A stretch of DNA of 64,000 nucleotides from contig NZ_VWOJ01000005.1 in the NCBI RefSeq assembly GCF_008630495.1, positions 62,001-126,000 on the forward strand, in the 5' to 3' direction. Positions 61,265-64,000 of this stretch are shown here, one piece after another. The notes under the pieces were generated by a model. It was not told the DNA's origin. It ran no database searches and saw only the letters and a program-made list of their open reading frames with translations. The translations under genes were made by a program, and so were the position numbers. This DNA is from Alkalicaulis satelles (GTDB lineage: Bacteria > Pseudomonadota > Alphaproteobacteria > Caulobacterales > Maricaulaceae). The first letter of the stretch is position 1; each line of letters begins with the position of its first letter.

Positions 61265-61897
61265 ATGCCGCTCTCCATCCCCGGCGACCGCCTTGATCCG
61301 CAAGACGTGAAGGGCTTTCTGGCCCGCGATGAAGGCGAGGCGCTGGCCGCGCGCGCGCTGGAGGCGGCGGCATCTGCGCCGGGCGCGATGGTGGAGATCG
61401 GCTCCTGGTGTGGGCGCTCCAGCGTCTATCTCGGACGCGCGGCGCGTCAGGCGGGGCGGCTTTTATTTGCCGTCGATCACCATCGCGGCTCGGAAGAGCA
61501 CCAGCCCGGCGAGGGCTATCATGACCCGGAGCTTTATGACGCCGAGCTCGGCCGGGTGGAGACGCTGCCGGCCTTGCGGCGCACGCTGGCGCTGGCCGAT
61601 CTGGAGCGCTTTGTGGTTCCGGTGGTGGGGCCGTCAGCGGCGGTGGGCGCAGCCTGGTCCGGACCGCTGGCCTTTGTGTTCATCGATGGCGGCCACGCCA
61701 TGGACACCGCGCTGGCCGACTATCGCGCCTGGGCGGGCCATGTGGCGCGCGGCGGCTTGCTGGCCATTCACGACGTGTTTCCCGACCCCAAGGATGGCGG
61801 GCGCCCGCCCTATGAAATCTGGAAGCTGGCCGCAGCCTCGGGGCTGTTCGAGCCGGCGGGCCGGGTCAATACGCTCGAGTTTCTGCGCCGGGTTTGA
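61265..61897 (+). CDS. SAM-dependent methyltransferase (Methyltransf_24-like)
   Basis: 210 residues. SAM-binding start MVEIGSWCGRSSVYLG (motif I), FAVDHHRGSEEH, and FVFIDGGHAMDTALADYRAW then GGLLAIHDVFPD, the pattern of the CmcI/TylF-like Methyltransf_24 group. Substrate unknown. It converges with the alpha-barrel protein gene on the other strand, overlapping its last 32 bp. Confidence 0.8.
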   Translation: MPLSIPGDRLDPQDVKGFLARDEGEALAARALEAAASAPGAMVEIGSWCGRSSVYLGRAARQAGRLLFAVDHHRGSEEHQPGEGYHDPELYDAELGRVETLPALRRTLALADLERFVVPVVGPSAAVGAAWSGPLAFVFIDGGHAMDTALADYRAWAGHVARGGLLAIHDVFPDPKDGGRPPYEIWKLAAASGLFEPAGRVNTLEFLRRV

Positions 61898-62969
61898 GCC
61901 AGGCGTCGGGCCGGGCGTGACTGACCATCAGTTCATGGCCGGGCGCCAGCGCAAACAGCGCGTCAGCGGCCAGCACCACAGCCGCCGAGGTCCAACCCGG
62001 GCGCTCCTTGGGCCAGATCATCCCCAGATCAAACTGCCAGCCCATCCAGTAGCCGCCTTGCCCGCGCGCCAGCGGGGCGAGATCGCTGATCAGGGCCAGC
62101 GCCCGCTCGCGCCAGCCAACGCCGAGACAGGCCATGGCGAGCTCGGCGGTTTCAGCCGCTGTGATCCAGGGTTCTTCGGCCACGCACCGGCAGCCCAGAT
62201 CGGCGACCACGAAGCGGTTCCATCCCGCCTCCAGGCGCTGGCGCGCCGCCTCGCCGCGGATCGCGCCGGTGAGGACGGGATAGTACCAGTCCATGGCATA
62301 GCGCGTGCGGTCCTCGCCCAGCCGGTCGAAGCGCTCGGGCGCATGGTTGAAGGCGTGGGCTACAGCCTGGCGCGCACGCGCCCAGCCGGCCTTTCGCTGG
62401 CCCAGCGCGTCGGCAATGCGCAGGCCCGCCTCGAAGCTCTTGAACAGCGACGCGTTGCCCGCGCGCAGCGAGTCGATCTCCTCCAGCGGCTGGCCGGGAT
62501 CTGGATCGCGCCAGACGATATCGCCAAATTCGGTCTGGCGCGCCGCGACCCAGTCCAGGGCGCGGGTCACCATGGGCGCGTGGCGCGCGATCAGGCGCGG
62601 CTCGTCCAGCGCCAGCGCGCAGCGCAGCACGGTGACGGCGGCATATCCCGTGAAATTGGTGTCGCGCGCGGTGACGGGAATGGCGGGCGGGGCGATGCGC
62701 TCGCCGCTTTCATCCATGGGCACGCCCGCGCCCAGCTCACCGGTCCAGCCGCCATCAGATTCCTGACGGTCCGCCAGCGCATCCAGCGCCCGAGCTGCAG
62801 CTTCGGCGCGCCCGGCCACCGCCAGCGCCATGGCGCTCTCGCCATGATTCCACGGGTCCCACACCCCGGCCTCGACCCAGGGAATCGTCCCGTCACGGCG
62901 CTGCAGCGCCTCGATCCGGTCGGCGCAGGCGGCGACATCAACGCCCGGATGAAGCGCGCGCGGGCTCAT
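61866..62969 (-). CDS. Alpha/alpha-barrel protein (prenyltransferase/squalene cyclase-like fold)
   Basis: 367 residues from ATG 62969, overlapping the methyltransferase stop by 4 bp. Repeated helical pairs with patterns such as [40 protein letters not shown] and [12 protein letters not shown], the QW/GGW repeats of terpene-cyclase-like barrels. Catalytic DxDD is absent, so cyclase activity is doubtful; it is often annotated prenyltransferase. It belongs with the upstream methyltransferase and glycosyltransferase. Confidence 0.65.
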   Translation of the reverse strand: MSPRALHPGVDVAACADRIEALQRRDGTIPWVEAGVWDPWNHGESAMALAVAGRAEAAARALDALADRQESDGGWTGELGAGVPMDESGERIAPPAIPVTARDTNFTGYAAVTVLRCALALDEPRLIARHAPMVTRALDWVAARQTEFGDIVWRDPDPGQPLEEIDSLRAGNASLFKSFEAGLRIADALGQRKAGWARARQAVAHAFNHAPERFDRLGEDRTRYAMDWYYPVLTGAIRGEAARQRLEAGWNRFVVADLGCRCVAEEPWITAAETAELAMACLGVGWRERALALISDLAPLARGQGGYWMGWQFDLGMIWPKERPGWTSAAVVLAADALFALAPGHELMVSHARPDAWLKPGAETRAY

Positions 62970-63688
62970 GGGGCGCCTTTCGTGAAATACATGGCCACCG
63001 ATTTGCCCATGAGCGGGTTGAGCGCGGCTTCCAGCCAGCGCGTCAGGCGCGGGCGCTTCATCAGATCCCATTCCAGGAAGCGCTTGTAGAGCGCCACCGT
63101 GCGGCTCTCCTCCTGGCGCGCCCATTTGGCGCAGCGCAGCCACCAATAGGGGCTGTGCAGGGCGTGGGCGTGGTGGGCGGCGAAGCGTGACATGCCGCGC
63201 GCCTCCACCTGACGGCGCAGCGCCCGGGGGCGGAAAATGCGCACATGGCCGCCGGGCGTGTTGCTGTAATCGTCCGAGAGGCGCCAGCAGATCGCCTCGG
63301 GCCAGTAGCGCGGCACCGACAGGGCGAAGCGCCCGCCGGGTTTGAGGATGCGGGTGATTTCAGCCAGCGCTCCGTCCACATCGGGCAGATGCTCAAGCAC
63401 CTCAGAACAGATCACCACGTCAAAGCTGGCGTCCGGCCAGGGCAGGCGCGCCGCATCGCCCACGCACCACACTGCACTGCGCGGCGGATGTTGCGGCGGC
63501 GGGGGCAGTTCGAAGAAGCCGTCGACGGCGCCCTTCAGGTCGTCCAGCGACAAATCCAGCATGACCACGTCCAGCGCCTTGTCATGCCAGTAGAGCGCAT
63601 GGGAATGCCGGCCCCGCCCGCAGCCGAGATCAAGCACGCGCTGACCGTCTTTCAGGTCCAGCGCATCCAGGCGCACGGTCACCATCAT
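62966..63688 (-). CDS. SAM-dependent methyltransferase
   Basis: 240 residues. Class I methyltransferase with [15 protein letters not shown] (motif I), [11 protein letters not shown] (motif II Asp), [16 protein letters not shown] (motif IV) and [18 protein letters not shown]. The C-terminal part with [12 protein letters not shown] is specific. Between the glycosyltransferase (stop and start overlap by 4 bp) and the alpha-barrel gene, so it is co-translated. Confidence 0.88.
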   Translation of the reverse strand: MMVTVRLDALDLKDGQRVLDLGCGRGRHSHALYWHDKALDVVMLDLSLDDLKGAVDGFFELPPPPQHPPRSAVWCVGDAARLPWPDASFDVVICSEVLEHLPDVDGALAEITRILKPGGRFALSVPRYWPEAICWRLSDDYSNTPGGHVRIFRPRALRRQVEARGMSRFAAHHAHALHSPYWWLRCAKWARQEESRTVALYKRFLEWDLMKRPRLTRWLEAALNPLMGKSVAMYFTKGAP

Positions 63689-64000
63689 GACAGGGGTGCG
63701 CCTTCGCGCGCGGCCAGGATCTCGTCATAAAGCGCGATGGCGGCCCGGGCGTGATCCTCCCAGCGGAAGGCCGTGCGCGCGCGCTGGGCGCAGGCTTTGC
63801 CAACCCGGGCGCGGCGTTCGGGATCGTCCATCAGGCCGGCGATCGCCTCGGCCAGCGCCGCGCTGTCGCCCGCGGGCGTCACGATCCCGGCCTTGCCCGC
63901 CACCTCGGGCAGGGCGCCGCCATCGGACACGATCACCGGCGCGCCGCAGGCCATGGCCTCGGCGGCGGGAAAGCCGAAGCCTTCAAAGCGCGAGGCGGAG
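63685..64000 (-). CDS. Glycosyltransferase family 4, C-terminal fragment
   Basis: The gene continues beyond the right edge. The visible 104 codons begin [19 protein letters not shown] and continue [14 protein letters not shown], the donor-binding E-x7-E motif of GT-B retaining glycosyltransferases. The C-terminal helix [16 protein letters not shown] is usual for the family. It heads the operon GT4-methyltransferase-alpha barrel protein. Confidence 0.88.
   Translation of the reverse strand, partial: SASRFEGFGFPAAEAMACGAPVIVSDGGALPEVAGKAGIVTPAGDSAALAEAIAGLMDDPERRARVGKACAQRARTAFRWEDHARAAIALYDEILAAREGAPLS

Noticed and set aside
1-64000. CRISPR arrays, insertion sequences, prophage or defence islands
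   Set aside because: No direct-repeat array, transposase, phage structural gene or restriction-modification gene was seen anywhere in the window; the only toxin-antitoxin pair is HicAB.

Overview
The window is GC-rich, gene-dense chromosomal DNA of an alphaproteobacterium, most likely of the Caulobacterales/Maricaulales group (Oceanicaulis/Maricaulis-like). The taxon is inferred from gene content: a MipZ-type division ATPase, an NrtR-like Nudix regulator, a class I lysyl-tRNA synthetase, a DUF3450/TtpC-type TonB system and generally Caulobacter-like housekeeping proteins. No rRNA, phage, insertion sequence, integrase or CRISPR array was seen.

Layout. 1-8.4 kb: SPOR-protein tail, mipZ, membrane J-domain protein, Nudix regulator/HD hydrolase pair, tandem universal stress protein, ammonium transporter, DUF3626 protein, fumarase C, RusA-like nuclease. 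8.4-21.3 kb: lipoprotein and aminopeptidase P, tRNA-Gly(CCC), a chemoreceptor with a structured leader, a SixA/glycosyltransferase/small membrane protein group, a 1-Cys peroxiredoxin, an autoregulated-looking membrane protein/XRE operon, class I LysRS, SppA, tRNA-Pro(CGG) and tRNA-Gln(TTG). 21.9-28.5 kb: a TonB2-like energy-transducing cluster (DUF3450, TtpC, ExbB, two ExbD, TonB, TPR protein, and a second TonB behind a terminator). 28.6-33.7 kb: a lipoprotein oligopeptidase B, MsrB, Grx4/BolA pair, M28 lipoprotein peptidase and a small secreted protein. 33.8-37.5 kb: purL and purQ, separated by a HicAB toxin-antitoxin module on the other strand.

37.6-52.6 kb is the metabolic core. On the minus strand lies a thrA-thrB-thrC-ilvD operon, on the plus strand an ilvC-ilvG-ilvM-leuA-ilvE-leuC-leuD-leuB operon. 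They diverge from one intergenic region, and each is preceded by a leader peptide rich in the pathway's end-product codons (Thr/Ile on one side, Leu/Val/Ile on the other) followed by an intrinsic terminator. Both therefore look controlled by ribosome-mediated transcription attenuation. On the ilv side a 13-nt antiterminator pairing can be read directly. Together with ilvD the two operons cover the route from aspartate to threonine (except aspartate-semialdehyde dehydrogenase) and the valine/leucine pathway.

52.7-64 kb: glutathione reductase, bacterioferritin, a COQ4-like protein, a branched-chain 2-oxoacid dehydrogenase E1a-E1b-E2 operon (no E3 here) with palindromic repeats inside the E2 linker, a proline iminopeptidase, a lipoprotein, a methyltransferase, and the end of a glycosyltransferase/methyltransferase/alpha-barrel protein operon that runs off the right edge.

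The points most worth following are the two attenuators, an identical 18-bp palindromic motif in front of two unlinked genes, the palindromic repeats that became protein-coding in the E2 linker, the HicAB module between purQ and purL, the ACT-less aspartokinase-homoserine dehydrogenase fusion, and the 14-bp inverted repeat over the promoter of the XRE operon. All functional statements rest on reading motifs by eye. No database search was run.
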